64,000 nt of DNA from Micromonospora sp. RP3T (GCF_003027925.1 NZ_PYPS01000010.1:62001-126000); one strand, 5' to 3'; shown: positions 23,546 to 32,152, counted from the first letter of the stretch. The notes: generated by a model from the sequence alone, not told the origin. Numbers and translations: made by a program.

Positions 23546-25614
23546 AACAGGAACTCGTCTCCGTCCTCGCCGGCAACGCCTTCGCCATGGGCGACGCGCA
23601 GGGCGACATGGAGGCGCACCCGTGCGCCCCGATCGGCCTGTTCTCCTTCGACACCCGGTTCCTGTCCCGGTGGATCCTGACGGTCGACGGCGAGCGGCTG
23701 CACTCGCTCTCCCGGGACGACCTGACCTACTACGAGACCCGCTACGTGCTGGTGCCCGGCGCCGCCAGCCACTACGTGGACGCGGACGTCTCGGTGATCC
23801 GGCACCGCTCCGTCGGCGAGGCGTTCCACGAGCAGATCACGGTGCTGAACCACTCCGCCGAGCCGGCCGACTTCATCGTGCGGATGGAGATCGGCAGCGA
23901 CTTCGCCGACACCGCCGAGATCCGCCATCCCGCGCCGCGCCGGCCGGTGGCCACCGCCGACTCGGAGCAGCGCGAGCTGCGGATCCGCTACCGGCGCGGA
24001 CGGTTCACCCGGGAGACCCGCGTCTCCAGCACCGCACCGGTCGAGGTCGACCAGCAGGGGATGACGTTCCGGATCCGGGTCGACCCGAACGGCGCCTGGC
24101 ACACCGAGCTGCACGTCCGGATGATCATCCAGGGCGCCGGCGAACGGGACCTGCGGAGCGACATCGAGGCGCACCGCCAGCAGGTCCGGCGGAGCATGCG
24201 GGACGACCTGGACCGCTGGCTCGACCAGGCGCCGCAACTGGTCGCCGAACGCCAACCCCTGGCCGCCGCGTACCGGCAGGCGCTGACCGACCTCGCCGCG
24301 CTGCGGTACACCCCCCTGGCGTACGCCGAGCGGGTGCCGGTCGGCGGGCTGCCCTGGGCGATGACGCTGTACGGGCGCGACGCGCTGATCACCTGCCTGG
24401 AGACGCTGCCGTTCACGCCCGAACTGACACCGCCGACGCTGCGGATGCTCGCGCTGGCCCAGGGCGGTCAACTCGACGACTACCACGACGAGGAGCCCGG
24501 CAAGATCCTCGGCGAGCTGCGGTACGGCGAGGCGGCCGCGTTCGACGAGGAGCCGACCGCGCTCTACTACGGGGCGGCCGACACCACGCCGCTCTTCGTC
24601 GTCCTGCTCGACGAGTACGAGCGCTGGAGCGGCGACGCGGACCTGGTCCGGCAACTGCGGCACCCGGCCCGGATGGCGCTGAACTGGCTGACCGAGTACG
24701 GCGACCCGTACGGCGACGGCTACCTGCGCTACCAGCCGCGCAACACGGTCAACGGGCTGGCCAACCAGACCTGGCGCAACTCGCCGGAGGCGATCGTCGA
24801 CCGGCACGGCGTCGAGCCGCCGTTCCCGCGCGCCACCGCCGAACTCCAGGGGTACGCGTACGACGCGCGGATCCGGGGCGCCCGGCTGGCCCGGGAGTGC
24901 TGGGACGACCCGGAGTACGCCGAGCGGCTGGAGGCCGACGCGGCGCGGCTGCGGGAACGGTTCAACCGGGACTTCTGGCTCCCCCAGCGGGGCTACTACG
25001 CGCTGGCCCTCACCCCCGACGGGGAGCCGGTCGACGCGCTCACCTCCGCCCTCGGGCACCTGCTCTGGAGCGGGATCGTGGAACCCGAGCGGGCCGACTC
25101 GCTCGCCGCCCACCTGTGCGGGCCGGACCTCTTCTCCGGCTGGGGCGTGCGCACGTACGCCGAGGGGCAGCGGCCGTACAACCCGGTCGGCGCGCACCTC
25201 GGCGCGGTCTGGCCGTCGGACAACGCGCTCGTCGCGGCCGGTCTGCGTCGCTACGGCTACGACGCGGAGGCCGCCCGGATCGCCGCCGGCGTGCTCGGGG
25301 TGGCGGAGACGCTCGGCGGGTCGGTGCCGGAGGTGATCGCCGGCTACCCGCGCCGGGTCACCAAGTACCCGGTGCAGCTCCCGGCCGCCGGCCGACCGCA
25401 GTCGTGGGCCTCCGGCGGCCTGCTGATGCTGGTCGCGGTCATGCTGGGGTTGCGGCCGTGCGGGGACAACCTGCTGGTGGACCCCGCCATCCCGGCCGGC
25501 TACGGCCGGATCGAGCTGCTCGACGTGCCGGGCCGCTGGGGGCGGGCCGACTCGTACGGCCGGGAACGGGACAGCCGCCGGCGGCTGCGGGCCGGCACCC
25601 GGGACGCGGCCTGA
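23542..25614 (+). CDS. Glycogen-debranching-type amylo-alpha-1,6-glucosidase
   Basis: 690 residues from ATG 23542. N-terminal beta-sandwich domain of GDE type (NAFAMGDAQGDMEAHP, GLFSFDTRFLSRWIL, YYETRYVLVPGAASHYVDADVSV) followed by an (alpha/alpha)6 barrel (about 260-660) with the substrate motif GGLPWAMTLYGRDALITCLETL, NQTWRNSPEAI and NPVGAHLGAVWPSDNALVAAGL. This matches the bacterial amylo-alpha-1,6-glucosidase group. No signal peptide, so cytoplasmic; likely acts on glycogen, trehalose-related or other alpha-glucans. Coupled by four-base overlap to the SCP2-like gene. Confidence 0.9.
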   Translation: MKQELVSVLAGNAFAMGDAQGDMEAHPCAPIGLFSFDTRFLSRWILTVDGERLHSLSRDDLTYYETRYVLVPGAASHYVDADVSVIRHRSVGEAFHEQITVLNHSAEPADFIVRMEIGSDFADTAEIRHPAPRRPVATADSEQRELRIRYRRGRFTRETRVSSTAPVEVDQQGMTFRIRVDPNGAWHTELHVRMIIQGAGERDLRSDIEAHRQQVRRSMRDDLDRWLDQAPQLVAERQPLAAAYRQALTDLAALRYTPLAYAERVPVGGLPWAMTLYGRDALITCLETLPFTPELTPPTLRMLALAQGGQLDDYHDEEPGKILGELRYGEAAAFDEEPTALYYGAADTTPLFVVLLDEYERWSGDADLVRQLRHPARMALNWLTEYGDPYGDGYLRYQPRNTVNGLANQTWRNSPEAIVDRHGVEPPFPRATAELQGYAYDARIRGARLARECWDDPEYAERLEADAARLRERFNRDFWLPQRGYYALALTPDGEPVDALTSALGHLLWSGIVEPERADSLAAHLCGPDLFSGWGVRTYAEGQRPYNPVGAHLGAVWPSDNALVAAGLRRYGYDAEAARIAAGVLGVAETLGGSVPEVIAGYPRRVTKYPVQLPAAGRPQSWASGGLLMLVAVMLGLRPCGDNLLVDPAIPAGYGRIELLDVPGRWGRADSYGRERDSRRRLRAGTRDAA

Positions 25615-25634
25615 CCCGCTGTCAGCCGCCAGTG

Positions 25635-26342
25635 TCAGCCGGCGCCGCGGTTCGCCGGTGTCGTCGGCTCGGTGGCCGGGGACAGCGGCCCGCCCACCGG
25701 CGCCGCCGGTGCCGCACCCGCCCGGGCGAGCAGCCGGTCGACGCCCACGAACAAAAGGCCCAGCAGCCAGAACACCGCGGCGAAGCCGAGCGCGCTGAGC
25801 CCGACACCGTCGTAGCCGAGCTGCCCGGCGTCAAGGAACGGGTACGGGTAGCGGTGCACGACGAGCCCGCGCATCAGCGCGAACCCCAGGTACGCCAGCG
25901 GGAACACCAGCCACCAGGCGGCGTACCGGGGGCGCAGCCGGCCGCGCCTGTCGAACAGCGCCCAGTCGGCGATCGCGAGCAGCGGCACCACGGTGTGCAG
26001 CAGTTGGTTGCCCCACCACTCGCCCGGTTCGCGGTGCGGCTGGGCCATCGCGAACGGGCTCGCCGGGTTGGCCAGCACCAGGTGGTAGACCGTGCCGGTG
26101 ATGGTGATGTAGAGCGTCACCGCGCCCTTGAGCGCGCTCGGCGGCTCCGGCCGGTCGCGCGCCGCGCACCAGGCGGCGTAGCCGGCGAGGACGCCGACCG
26201 CCACGTTGCTCTGGATGGTGAAGTACGGCAGCAGGCCGGTCACCGTGGCCGGGCCGAGCGCGGTGAGCACGATGCCGGCCACCACGCCGAGCACCAGGGC
26301 CAGGCGGAGGAGGATCGCCGGTCGGCGACGCCGCGGGGTCAC
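25635..26342 (-). CDS. Pr6Pr-family membrane protein
   Basis: 235 residues with six hydrophobic segments (LALVLGVVAGIVLTAL, YFTIQSNVAVGVLAGYAAW, AVTLYITITGTVYHLVL, LLHTVVPLLAIADWAL, AAWWLVFPLAYLGFAL, ALGFAAVFWLLGLLFVGV). YFTIQSN, LLHTVVP and VHRYPYPFLD are typical of the Pr6Pr / FAR-17a-like membrane family. Biochemical function unknown. The C-terminal 35 residues are Pro/Ala/Thr-rich and probably cytoplasmic. Another minus-strand gene starts 24 bases upstream of it. Confidence 0.85.
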   Translation of the reverse strand: MTPRRRRPAILLRLALVLGVVAGIVLTALGPATVTGLLPYFTIQSNVAVGVLAGYAAWCAARDRPEPPSALKGAVTLYITITGTVYHLVLANPASPFAMAQPHREPGEWWGNQLLHTVVPLLAIADWALFDRRGRLRPRYAAWWLVFPLAYLGFALMRGLVVHRYPYPFLDAGQLGYDGVGLSALGFAAVFWLLGLLFVGVDRLLARAGAAPAAPVGGPLSPATEPTTPANRGAG

Positions 26343-26365
26343 CGGGGCAAGTTACCAGCCGGTCG

Positions 26366-27328
26366 TCAACCGGCGCGCCGGCCGGTCGGGTCGGGTGCGG
26401 CGTCGTCAGGCGTCCGGTCGGCGCCGGGGCCGTCCGGTGTCCGCGCGGTGTCGGAGCCGGGACCGGCCGGTGTCCGCGCGGTGTCGGCGGTGGGGCTGAC
26501 CGGGGGTCCGGCGGTGGCGGTGGCGGTCGGTGGCCGTACGGTGCCGGCCGGAGGGCCGGACGGCACCGAGGTGGGAACGACACCTGTCGGTGGCCCGCCC
26601 GTCGGGTGCTCCGCCGGCCCGCTCGGGCCACCCGACGCCGGGGAGCCGGCGCCGCTCGGCGCACCGGCGCCGTCGAGCAGGGCGGCGCAGTAGGCGGCCA
26701 CCCGGCCCGGGCCGCCGGCGGTGGCGACCAGCCCGGCGAAGGCCGGGGTGCCCAGCGCGCGCCGTCGCTCGGCTCCGGCGACGGCCCGGTACGCGGCGCA
26801 GAGCCTGGCCGGGGCGGACGGGTCGGGGGCGCCGACGGTGGGACCGGGGGCCGGACGGCTCGGGCGGCCCGGGGGCGTGGACGGGGCCGTGGGGCGGGTG
26901 CCGGTGCTGGTGCCGACCGGTGGCGTCTCGTCGCGGGTGGTGCCGGGCAGGTTGCCGGTGACCGCGGCCAGCGCGACGCCACCGGTGAGCGACGCGGCAA
27001 GCGTGGCGACGGTGAGCTTGACGCCCAGCAACCCGGCGAACCGGCGGGCCGGACGCCCGCCGGTGGCGGGGCGTCCCGCCGCCGGCCGTCGACCGGGGGC
27101 GCCGGCCGCCGGCCGTAGCTCCGGGATGCCGGCCGCCCGACCGATGGCCGGGACGTTCGCCCGGAACGCCGCGACGGCGGCGGCCTCGCCGTCGAGCTCC
27201 CCGGCGTCGGGCCCCGCCCGGACGGCGTCGAGGAACCTGACAAGCGCGGGGGGAGCGGTCTGCGCGCCGACGGAGGAACCGGCGAGCAGTCGCTCGACGG
27301 TTTCCTGGTCCAGGCGGGATGCGTCCAT
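26366..27328 (-). CDS. Hypothetical single-pass membrane protein with Pro-rich tail
   Basis: 320 residues. N-terminal 90 residues are soluble, followed by a transmembrane segment (LLGVKLTVATLAASLTGGVALAAV, about 105-125), a linker, a small conserved-looking helical patch (ARLCAAYRAVAGAERRRALG...AAYCAALL) and about 100 residues of low-complexity Pro/Thr/Gly. This layout is that of proteins encoded next to ECF sigma factors, but no sigma gene adjoins it here. I do not recognise a function. The start has a GAGGG-type ribosome binding site. Third positions are strongly G/C, so the frame is real despite overlapping long shadow frames. Confidence 0.78.
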   Translation of the reverse strand: MDASRLDQETVERLLAGSSVGAQTAPPALVRFLDAVRAGPDAGELDGEAAAVAAFRANVPAIGRAAGIPELRPAAGAPGRRPAAGRPATGGRPARRFAGLLGVKLTVATLAASLTGGVALAAVTGNLPGTTRDETPPVGTSTGTRPTAPSTPPGRPSRPAPGPTVGAPDPSAPARLCAAYRAVAGAERRRALGTPAFAGLVATAGGPGRVAAYCAALLDGAGAPSGAGSPASGGPSGPAEHPTGGPPTGVVPTSVPSGPPAGTVRPPTATATAGPPVSPTADTARTPAGPGSDTARTPDGPGADRTPDDAAPDPTGRRAG

Positions 27329-27441
27329 CTCGTGACCCTCAGCGCCGCCACCTGTGGGAGCGTCACACGCCGGACCCGGCGGGCGGCGTGAGACCGGTCA
27401 CCCTCACCTGCGCCGCCGCCCCGCCCCGGGGACGGGTGGGG

Positions 27442-27966
27442 TCAGCCCATGGTCTTCGCGCCGTCGATCGACTCGCGGATGATGTCGGCGTGGCCGGCGT
27501 GCTGGGCGATCTCGGCGATCAGGTGCAGCAGCACCCGGCGGACCGTCCAGGCGGCGCCCGGCTCGAACCACGGCTCGTCGGGCAGCGGATGCGCGGCGTC
27601 CAGGTCGAGCGTGGTGACCAGCGCGTCCGTCGCGGCGGCCACCCGGTCGAACTCGGCGAGCAGCGCGGCCAGGGTGTCGCCCTCGTCCATCCGGAACTGG
27701 CCGGCCCAGTCGACCGGCTCGCTCCGCATCGCCTCGGCGCCGCCCGCCGCGAAGCGCGCCCAGCTCCGTTCCGTGATCGCCACGTGCTTGACGATCCCGC
27801 CGAGGCACAGCTCGCTGGCCGTGCTGCGGCGGGCGGCCTGCGCGTCGTCGAGCCCGGCCACGGTCTGGCGCAGGAAGCCGCGGTGCCGGCGCAGGGCGGC
27901 GAGCAGATCGGCCCGCTCGCCGGTGGGCACCCGGTCGGTGACAGCCATGTCGTTCGTGACAGCCAT
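27442..27966 (-). CDS. DinB-family protein
   Basis: 174 residues from ATG 27966. DinB-like bundle: RGFLRQTVAGLDDAQAARRST, LGGIVKHVAITERSWARF and VLLHLIAEIAQHAGHADIIRE supply the three metal histidines. The GHADIIRE ending is typical of actinobacterial DUF664 proteins. The first 12 residues, MAVTNDMAVTDR, come from an 18-bp tandem duplication covering the start codon, so ATG 27948 is an equally placed start. Substrate unknown; distinct from the DinB protein at 21554. Confidence 0.9.
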   Translation of the reverse strand: MAVTNDMAVTDRVPTGERADLLAALRRHRGFLRQTVAGLDDAQAARRSTASELCLGGIVKHVAITERSWARFAAGGAEAMRSEPVDWAGQFRMDEGDTLAALLAEFDRVAAATDALVTTLDLDAAHPLPDEPWFEPGAAWTVRRVLLHLIAEIAQHAGHADIIRESIDGAKTMG

Positions 27967-27977
27967 GCCGTTCGTCC
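27942..27977 (-). repeat. 18-bp tandem duplication over a start codon
   Basis: Two near-identical 18-base units (GAACGRCATGGCTGTCAC on the minus strand) in tandem. Each contains an in-frame ATG, giving the dinB-like gene two equivalent starts at 27966 and 27948. Confidence 0.75.
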
Positions 27978-28083
27978 CTTCGATCGTTCCCGGGTCACGG
28001 TACGACCCGGCACCGACAACTGCGGCGATCCACACCGGAGCCTCCGGTTGCCGGTCCGTCCGGTTCGCGGTGAACTGAACGAC

Positions 28084-28974
28084 ATGGGTGTCATCAAGGT
28101 GGGCACGTCCTCGTGGGCCGATCAGATGCTGGTCCGTTCCGGCTGGTACCCGCGCGGGGCCAACACGCCGGCCGGCCGGCTGCGCTGGTACGCCGAGCGC
28201 TTCGGTCTGGTCGAGGTGGACACCTCGTACTACGCCGTGCCGGCGCCGGAGACCACGACGGCGTGGGCGGACGCCACCCCGCCCGGCTTCACCTTCGACG
28301 TCAAGGCGTTCCGGCTCTTCACCGGCCACCACACGCCTGTCGACGCGCTGCCGAAGGACCTGCGGCCGACCGGTGGCCCGAGCCGGATCCGGTGGCGCGA
28401 CCTGTCCGCCGGGGCGTACGACCAGCTCTGGGACCGGTTCCACGCGGCGCTGGCGCCACTCGCGGCGGCCGACCGGCTCGGCGCGGTGCTGTTGCAGTTC
28501 CCGCCGTGGCTGGCCCGCGGCGAAGCGGCCCGGCGGCGGATCCTGGCCGCCGCGCAGCGGTGCCGGCCCTTTCCGGTCACCGTCGAGCTGCGTCACTCCT
28601 CCTGGTTCACCGAGGACGCCGTGGTCGACACCGTGACGTTCCTGCGCGAGCACGGCCTCGGATACGGCTGTGTGGACATGCCGCAGGGCCACGTCTCCTC
28701 GGTGCCGCCGATCCTGGTCGCCACCACCGACCTGGCGGTGGTCCGGTTCCACGGGCACAGCGACGCCTGGTCCAGCGGCGACAAGCAGGAGCGGTTCCGT
28801 TACGCCTACGGCGATTCGGAGCTGCGGCACTGGTCCGTGCTGCTGCGCGAGCTGGCCGACCAGTGCGCCGAGCTGCACGTGCTGACCAACAACTGCTGCG
28901 GCGACCAGGCCCAACGGGACGCCGCCCGCCTCGCCGAGCTGCTCGGCGTGGTGCCCGCCGCCGTGCGGGCCTAG
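28084..28974 (+). CDS. DUF72 (YecE-family) protein
   Basis: 296 residues from ATG 28084. Typical opening VIKVGTSSWADQ, FGLVEVDTSYYAVPAPETT, GFTFDVKAFRLFTGH, LLQFPPWLAR, VTVELRHSSWF, and near the end VRFHGHSDAW with LHVLTNNCCGDQAQRDAARLAELL. TIM-barrel-like family with no proven reaction. It stands alone, without an obvious ribosome binding site. It belongs to a different branch from the DUF72 gene at the left edge, whose opening is MRLHVGCAMWTH. Earlier frame extension to 27319 is not supported. Confidence 0.92.
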   Translation: MGVIKVGTSSWADQMLVRSGWYPRGANTPAGRLRWYAERFGLVEVDTSYYAVPAPETTTAWADATPPGFTFDVKAFRLFTGHHTPVDALPKDLRPTGGPSRIRWRDLSAGAYDQLWDRFHAALAPLAAADRLGAVLLQFPPWLARGEAARRRILAAAQRCRPFPVTVELRHSSWFTEDAVVDTVTFLREHGLGYGCVDMPQGHVSSVPPILVATTDLAVVRFHGHSDAWSSGDKQERFRYAYGDSELRHWSVLLRELADQCAELHVLTNNCCGDQAQRDAARLAELLGVVPAAVRA

Positions 28975-29010
28975 CGGTGGCGCCCTGACCGGCCCACCGG
29001 AGCACCCCGG

Positions 29011-29035
29011 GTTTTTCCGGCTGCCGCACGGGTAC
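29011..29035 (+). promoter_or_regulatory. SigB-like stress promoter
   Basis: GTTT (29011-29014), 15 bases, GGGTAC (29030-29035), the same architecture and spacing as the katE promoter and a full match to GNNT-N14-16-GGGTAY. It lies 33 bases before the small ORF at 29068. Confidence 0.65.
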
Positions 29036-29067
29036 CGGCCAGGGACGACAGCGAGGGGGACGAACAG

Positions 29068-29262
29068 ATGGACGAACGGCGGGACGAGACGACAGCGGAC
29101 GGCCGGGATCCCCGGGCGACCCGGGAGGCCGAGGAGGCGCACGGCGGCAGCATGGCCCCGGACCTGGTGCACGACACCGGGCGACCGGTGACCGGGTCGC
29201 CGGTGCCGGACAACGAACCGTCCGCGCCCGGCGCGCCGGGGGAGGACGGCACCGGCTCCTGA
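29068..29262 (+). CDS. Small acidic disordered protein, probable stress gene
   Basis: 64 residues, ATG 29068 after a purine-rich GAGGGGGA site. Very rich in Asp, Glu, Gly, Pro and Thr, with no predicted structure, cysteine or membrane segment; similar short acidic proteins are common in actinobacteria and uncharacterised. It is supported by the ribosome binding site, the stress-type promoter at 29011-29035, a strong terminator directly after the stop, and G/C third positions. Function unknown. Confidence 0.65.
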   Translation: MDERRDETTADGRDPRATREAEEAHGGSMAPDLVHDTGRPVTGSPVPDNEPSAPGAPGEDGTGS

Positions 29263-29267
29263 CCGGG

Positions 29268-29317
29268 CACCGCGCGGCCGGCGAACCACCCCGATGTGGG
29301 TCGCCGGCCGCGCGGTG
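29268..29317. terminator. Bidirectional terminator, 17-bp perfect stem
   Basis: 29268-29284 pairs perfectly with 29301-29317 across a 16-base loop that itself contains CCAC/GTGG. It lies between the converging small ORF and the membrane-protein gene. Confidence 0.85.
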
Positions 29318-29319
29318 GC

Positions 29320-29949
29320 TCAGCGGCCGGACGCGACCAACTGACGGCCGGCCGCGCCCACGGCGGCCATCTTGCCGAGGTTCTTCGGCGCGGACATCAG
29401 CCCGCCGGCACGGTCCAGCATGCCGCGGAACACCTGACCGGGCTTCTGCTGCTCGCTCATGTAGGCGGTCATCACGACGAGCGCGCCGGTCAGCGCCGGC
29501 ACCGCCCACTGGAGCAGCTTCATCTGCCGCTGGCTGGCCGCGACGGTGGCCGGCGTGTGGTGGTTCGGTTCGGTGATCCCGTCGACGGGCGGCCCGCCCG
29601 CCTTCTCCAGTCGCATGCCGACCAGCCGGCTGTAGCCGGTCACCGCCAGCGCGCCGACGGTCAGCACGGTCTTCACCGCGCTGGCCTTCCCCACCCCGGA
29701 CTGCCGGGCCATCCGCGGGGTCTCGGTGACCAGTTCACCGACCGCGCCGGCCAGGTGGGCGCCGATCGCCGCCGCGTTCACCGGGGTCCACCGCGCCCAG
29801 CCGGCCGAGGCCACCGGCAGTCGCTGAGTCGTGTCGTCGATTCGTGCCGCCGCGCCGTTGACGCCGAGCGCCCCCATCAGTGAGCCGCCGAACCAGGCCG
29901 CCAGGCCCAGGTCGTGCATCGAGCGCAACGCGGTGTGCCGTTCGGACAT
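29320..29949 (-). CDS. Membrane protein of unknown function
   Basis: 209 residues from ATG 29949 with a GGAGGGGGA site. Hydrophobic segments at about 13-30 (LGLAAWFGGSLMGALGV), 60-75, 95-112 (VLTVGALAVTGYSRLVG) and 150-168 (WAVPALTGALVVMTAYM). MHDLGLAAWFGGSLMGALGVN near the N-terminus is a recurring actinobacterial motif of no known function. Upstream, GCGT-N15-GGGTAT (30008-29984, minus strand) fits the SigB consensus, making this the third putative stress-regulon gene in the window. Confidence 0.82.
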   Translation of the reverse strand: MSERHTALRSMHDLGLAAWFGGSLMGALGVNGAAARIDDTTQRLPVASAGWARWTPVNAAAIGAHLAGAVGELVTETPRMARQSGVGKASAVKTVLTVGALAVTGYSRLVGMRLEKAGGPPVDGITEPNHHTPATVAASQRQMKLLQWAVPALTGALVVMTAYMSEQQKPGQVFRGMLDRAGGLMSAPKNLGKMAAVGAAGRQLVASGR

Positions 29950-29983
29950 CTGATCCCCCTCCGCCGTGTTCGGGCGGTGCGGC

Positions 29984-30008
29984 ATACCCGTCCTCGGCCG
30001 GCTCACGC
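29984..30008 (-). promoter_or_regulatory. Candidate SigB-like promoter
   Basis: Minus strand GCGT (30008-30005), 15 bases, GGGTAT (29989-29984), 35 bases before ATG 29949. The -35 part matches only the loose GNNT form. Confidence 0.42.
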
Positions 30009-30872
30009 CCCCGGGATTCGTCCCGGCAGCGCGCCGGCGAACGCGGCCACCCGGGCGGCCAGCGGCGCCGCCGCGCGGACCCAGGTGAAATGGTCCAGCG
30101 CGGCGCCCGCCTCGGCCACCGTGTAGCGGTGCCGGGTCACCGGCGCGCCGGTCAGCTTGTCGCAGAGGTGGTCCAGCGTCTCGTGCGGCGTGTACTGGTC
30201 GTCGTCGACGCTGACCGCGAGCACCGGCGTGCGGATCCGCCGCACGGCGGCCTCCGCGTCGACGCCGTCGAGCGCCGGGAACCGGCCGGTCCGGGCGGTG
30301 TGCGCCCAGTCGCGGATCACGCCGCTCGCCTGCCGGCCGCCGAACCCCCAGCCGGGCCAGACCCCCAGCAGCCGGGCCACCGCGGCGATGCCCTGGGTGT
30401 ACGGCAGCACGCCCCAGCCGCGTCGGCCCGGGTAGCGGCGCCACCACGGCAGGCCCACCGCCACCAGCGCCAGCCCGTCCACCCGGCCGGCGTCGTGCAG
30501 CGCCTGGTGCAGCACCGCCACCTGCCCGCCGAGGGAGTGCCCGAGCAGCACCCGGACGCGGCCGTCCAACCGGGGCTTGAGCGCGTCCAGCACCGCGCCG
30601 ACGTCGGTGGCCAGCTCGGCGTAGCCGTACCGGCAGGTGCGCGCCGGCGCCGGGGTGCTCTCCCCGGTGCCACGCAGGTCCGCCACGATCACCGCGAGCC
30701 CGGCGTCGCGCAGCGCGGCGGCGAACGGACGGTAGTAGCGGGCCCGGACGCCCATCGCCGGCCAGATCACCACCACCGGCGCGCCGGGTGGCCCGGCCGG
30801 CTCCGGATAGACCTGGACGCCGAGCCGGGCGCCGTCGACGTCCACGTACTCCTGCGCGTACTCGCCACTCAC
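30003..30872 (-). CDS. Alpha/beta hydrolase
   Basis: 289 residues. PVVVIWPAMGVRARYYRPFA gives the oxyanion loop; VIVADLRGTGEST and the nucleophile elbow VLLGHSLGGQVAVL (Ser in GHSLG) follow; the acid is probably in VSVDDDQYTP and the histidine in ALDHFTW. No signal peptide. Substrate cannot be told; the set (WPAMG, GHSLGG, DHF) resembles 'alpha/beta fold hydrolase' esterases that recur in actinobacteria. The next minus-strand gene, the SigB-like candidate at 29949, begins 53 bases downstream. Confidence 0.87.
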   Translation of the reverse strand: MSGEYAQEYVDVDGARLGVQVYPEPAGPPGAPVVVIWPAMGVRARYYRPFAAALRDAGLAVIVADLRGTGESTPAPARTCRYGYAELATDVGAVLDALKPRLDGRVRVLLGHSLGGQVAVLHQALHDAGRVDGLALVAVGLPWWRRYPGRRGWGVLPYTQGIAAVARLLGVWPGWGFGGRQASGVIRDWAHTARTGRFPALDGVDAEAAVRRIRTPVLAVSVDDDQYTPHETLDHLCDKLTGAPVTRHRYTVAEAGAALDHFTWVRAAAPLAARVAAFAGALPGRIPGA

Positions 30873-30937
30873 CGGCCCAGCCTAGCTACCGGTGGGTAGC
30901 AAACGGTGGGTGGACCCGTCGCACCCATCCCGGCCGG

Positions 30938-32152
30938 TCAGCCGGGCAGCATCCCGGGGCCGAAGACCTCGTAGGCGATCCGCCGGGCCGGCACACCCCG
31001 GCGCAGCAGGTCACCACGGACCAGGTTCATGAACGCGATCGGGCCGCACAGGTGGGCCGTGGCCCCGGCGGCGACCGGGATCCGGGCCGGCTCGACCAGG
31101 CCGGCGCGTACCTCCGCCTTCAGCGGGGGCAACTCGGCGTCGGCGGTGTCCTCGTACCAGAGGTGGACCGCCAGGTTCGGCAGCCGCTCCTGCATCGCGG
31201 GCAGTTCGTGCCGCAGCGCGTGGGCGGCGGCGGCGCGATCGGCGTGCACCACTGTCACCTCTCGGCGCGGGTCCCGCTCGGCCAGGTGCGCCAGCGTCGC
31301 CATCGCCGGGGTGATCCCGATGCCGGCGCTGACCAGCAGCAGCGGCCCGCCGTCACCGGTCGCGTCGACCTCGCCGAACGCCGGGCTCAGCCGGAGCGTG
31401 TCGCCCACCGACACCCGGTCGTGCAGGTACCCGGAGACCAGGCCGTCCGGCGCGCCGGCCTGACCACGGACCCGCTTCACGGTGATCCGCCACTCGGCGG
31501 CACCCGGTCGGCCGGAGAGACTGTACTGCCGGATCTGCTGTCCCCGACCGTCGTCCAGGTCGACCGCGACCGAGACGTACCGGCCGGGCGTGAAGTCGGG
31601 GGCCGCGCCGCCGTCGGCCGGCGCGAGCGTGAACGAGACGACGTCGGCGGTCGCCCGGGCCCGGCCGGTCACCCGCCAGTCCCGCCACACCGGGCCGCCC
31701 TCCGGCACGCCGGCGCCGGCGTACAGTCGCGCCTCCCGGGCGATCAGCTCGCAGGCGAGCAGCCAGTAGACCTCGTCCCAGGCGGCGGCGACCGCCGGCG
31801 TGACGGCGTCGCCGAGCACCTCGGCGACCGCGGCGAGCAGATGCCGGCCGACGATCGGGTACTGGGTCGCGGTGATGCCGAGCGAGGCGTGCTTGTGCGC
31901 GATCCGGTCCAGGACCGGCCCCCACGGCAGGCCGGCGGCGTCCCCGGTCAGGTGCCCGGCGTACGCGACCACCGCCGCGGCGAGCGCGGCCTTCTGCTGG
32001 CCGGTCGCCTGGTTGCCCCGGTTGAACAGGTCGAGCAGCTCCGGGTGGGCGTCGAACATCCGTCGGTAGAACCGGCCGGTGATCGCCTCGCCGTGGGCCC
32101 GGACGGCGGGCAGGGTCGCGGTCACCACGGCGGCGGAGGATTCCGAGAGCAC
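30938..32152 (-). CDS. hmp: Flavohemoglobin (nitric oxide dioxygenase)
   Basis: 404 residues from GTG 32152 (AAGGAG seven bases upstream). Globin domain (about 1-140) with the proximal-heme segment RIAHKHASLGI; FAD domain with RQYSLSGRPG; NAD(P)H domain with SAGIGITPAMA, LCGPIAFM and the terminal YEVFGPGML. It converts NO and oxygen to nitrate in the cytoplasm. Divergent from an NsrR gene; an 11-1-11 dyad at 32195-32217 lies 43 bases before its start and is the expected repressor site. Family assignment is secure; regulation is inferred. Confidence 0.96.
   Translation of the reverse strand: MLSESSAAVVTATLPAVRAHGEAITGRFYRRMFDAHPELLDLFNRGNQATGQQKAALAAAVVAYAGHLTGDAAGLPWGPVLDRIAHKHASLGITATQYPIVGRHLLAAVAEVLGDAVTPAVAAAWDEVYWLLACELIAREARLYAGAGVPEGGPVWRDWRVTGRARATADVVSFTLAPADGGAAPDFTPGRYVSVAVDLDDGRGQQIRQYSLSGRPGAAEWRITVKRVRGQAGAPDGLVSGYLHDRVSVGDTLRLSPAFGEVDATGDGGPLLLVSAGIGITPAMATLAHLAERDPRREVTVVHADRAAAAHALRHELPAMQERLPNLAVHLWYEDTADAELPPLKAEVRAGLVEPARIPVAAGATAHLCGPIAFMNLVRGDLLRRGVPARRIAYEVFGPGMLPG

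Noticed and set aside
27329..27441. ECF sigma factor upstream of the Pro-rich membrane protein
   Set aside because: The 113-base gap is too short and the next gene is a DinB protein.
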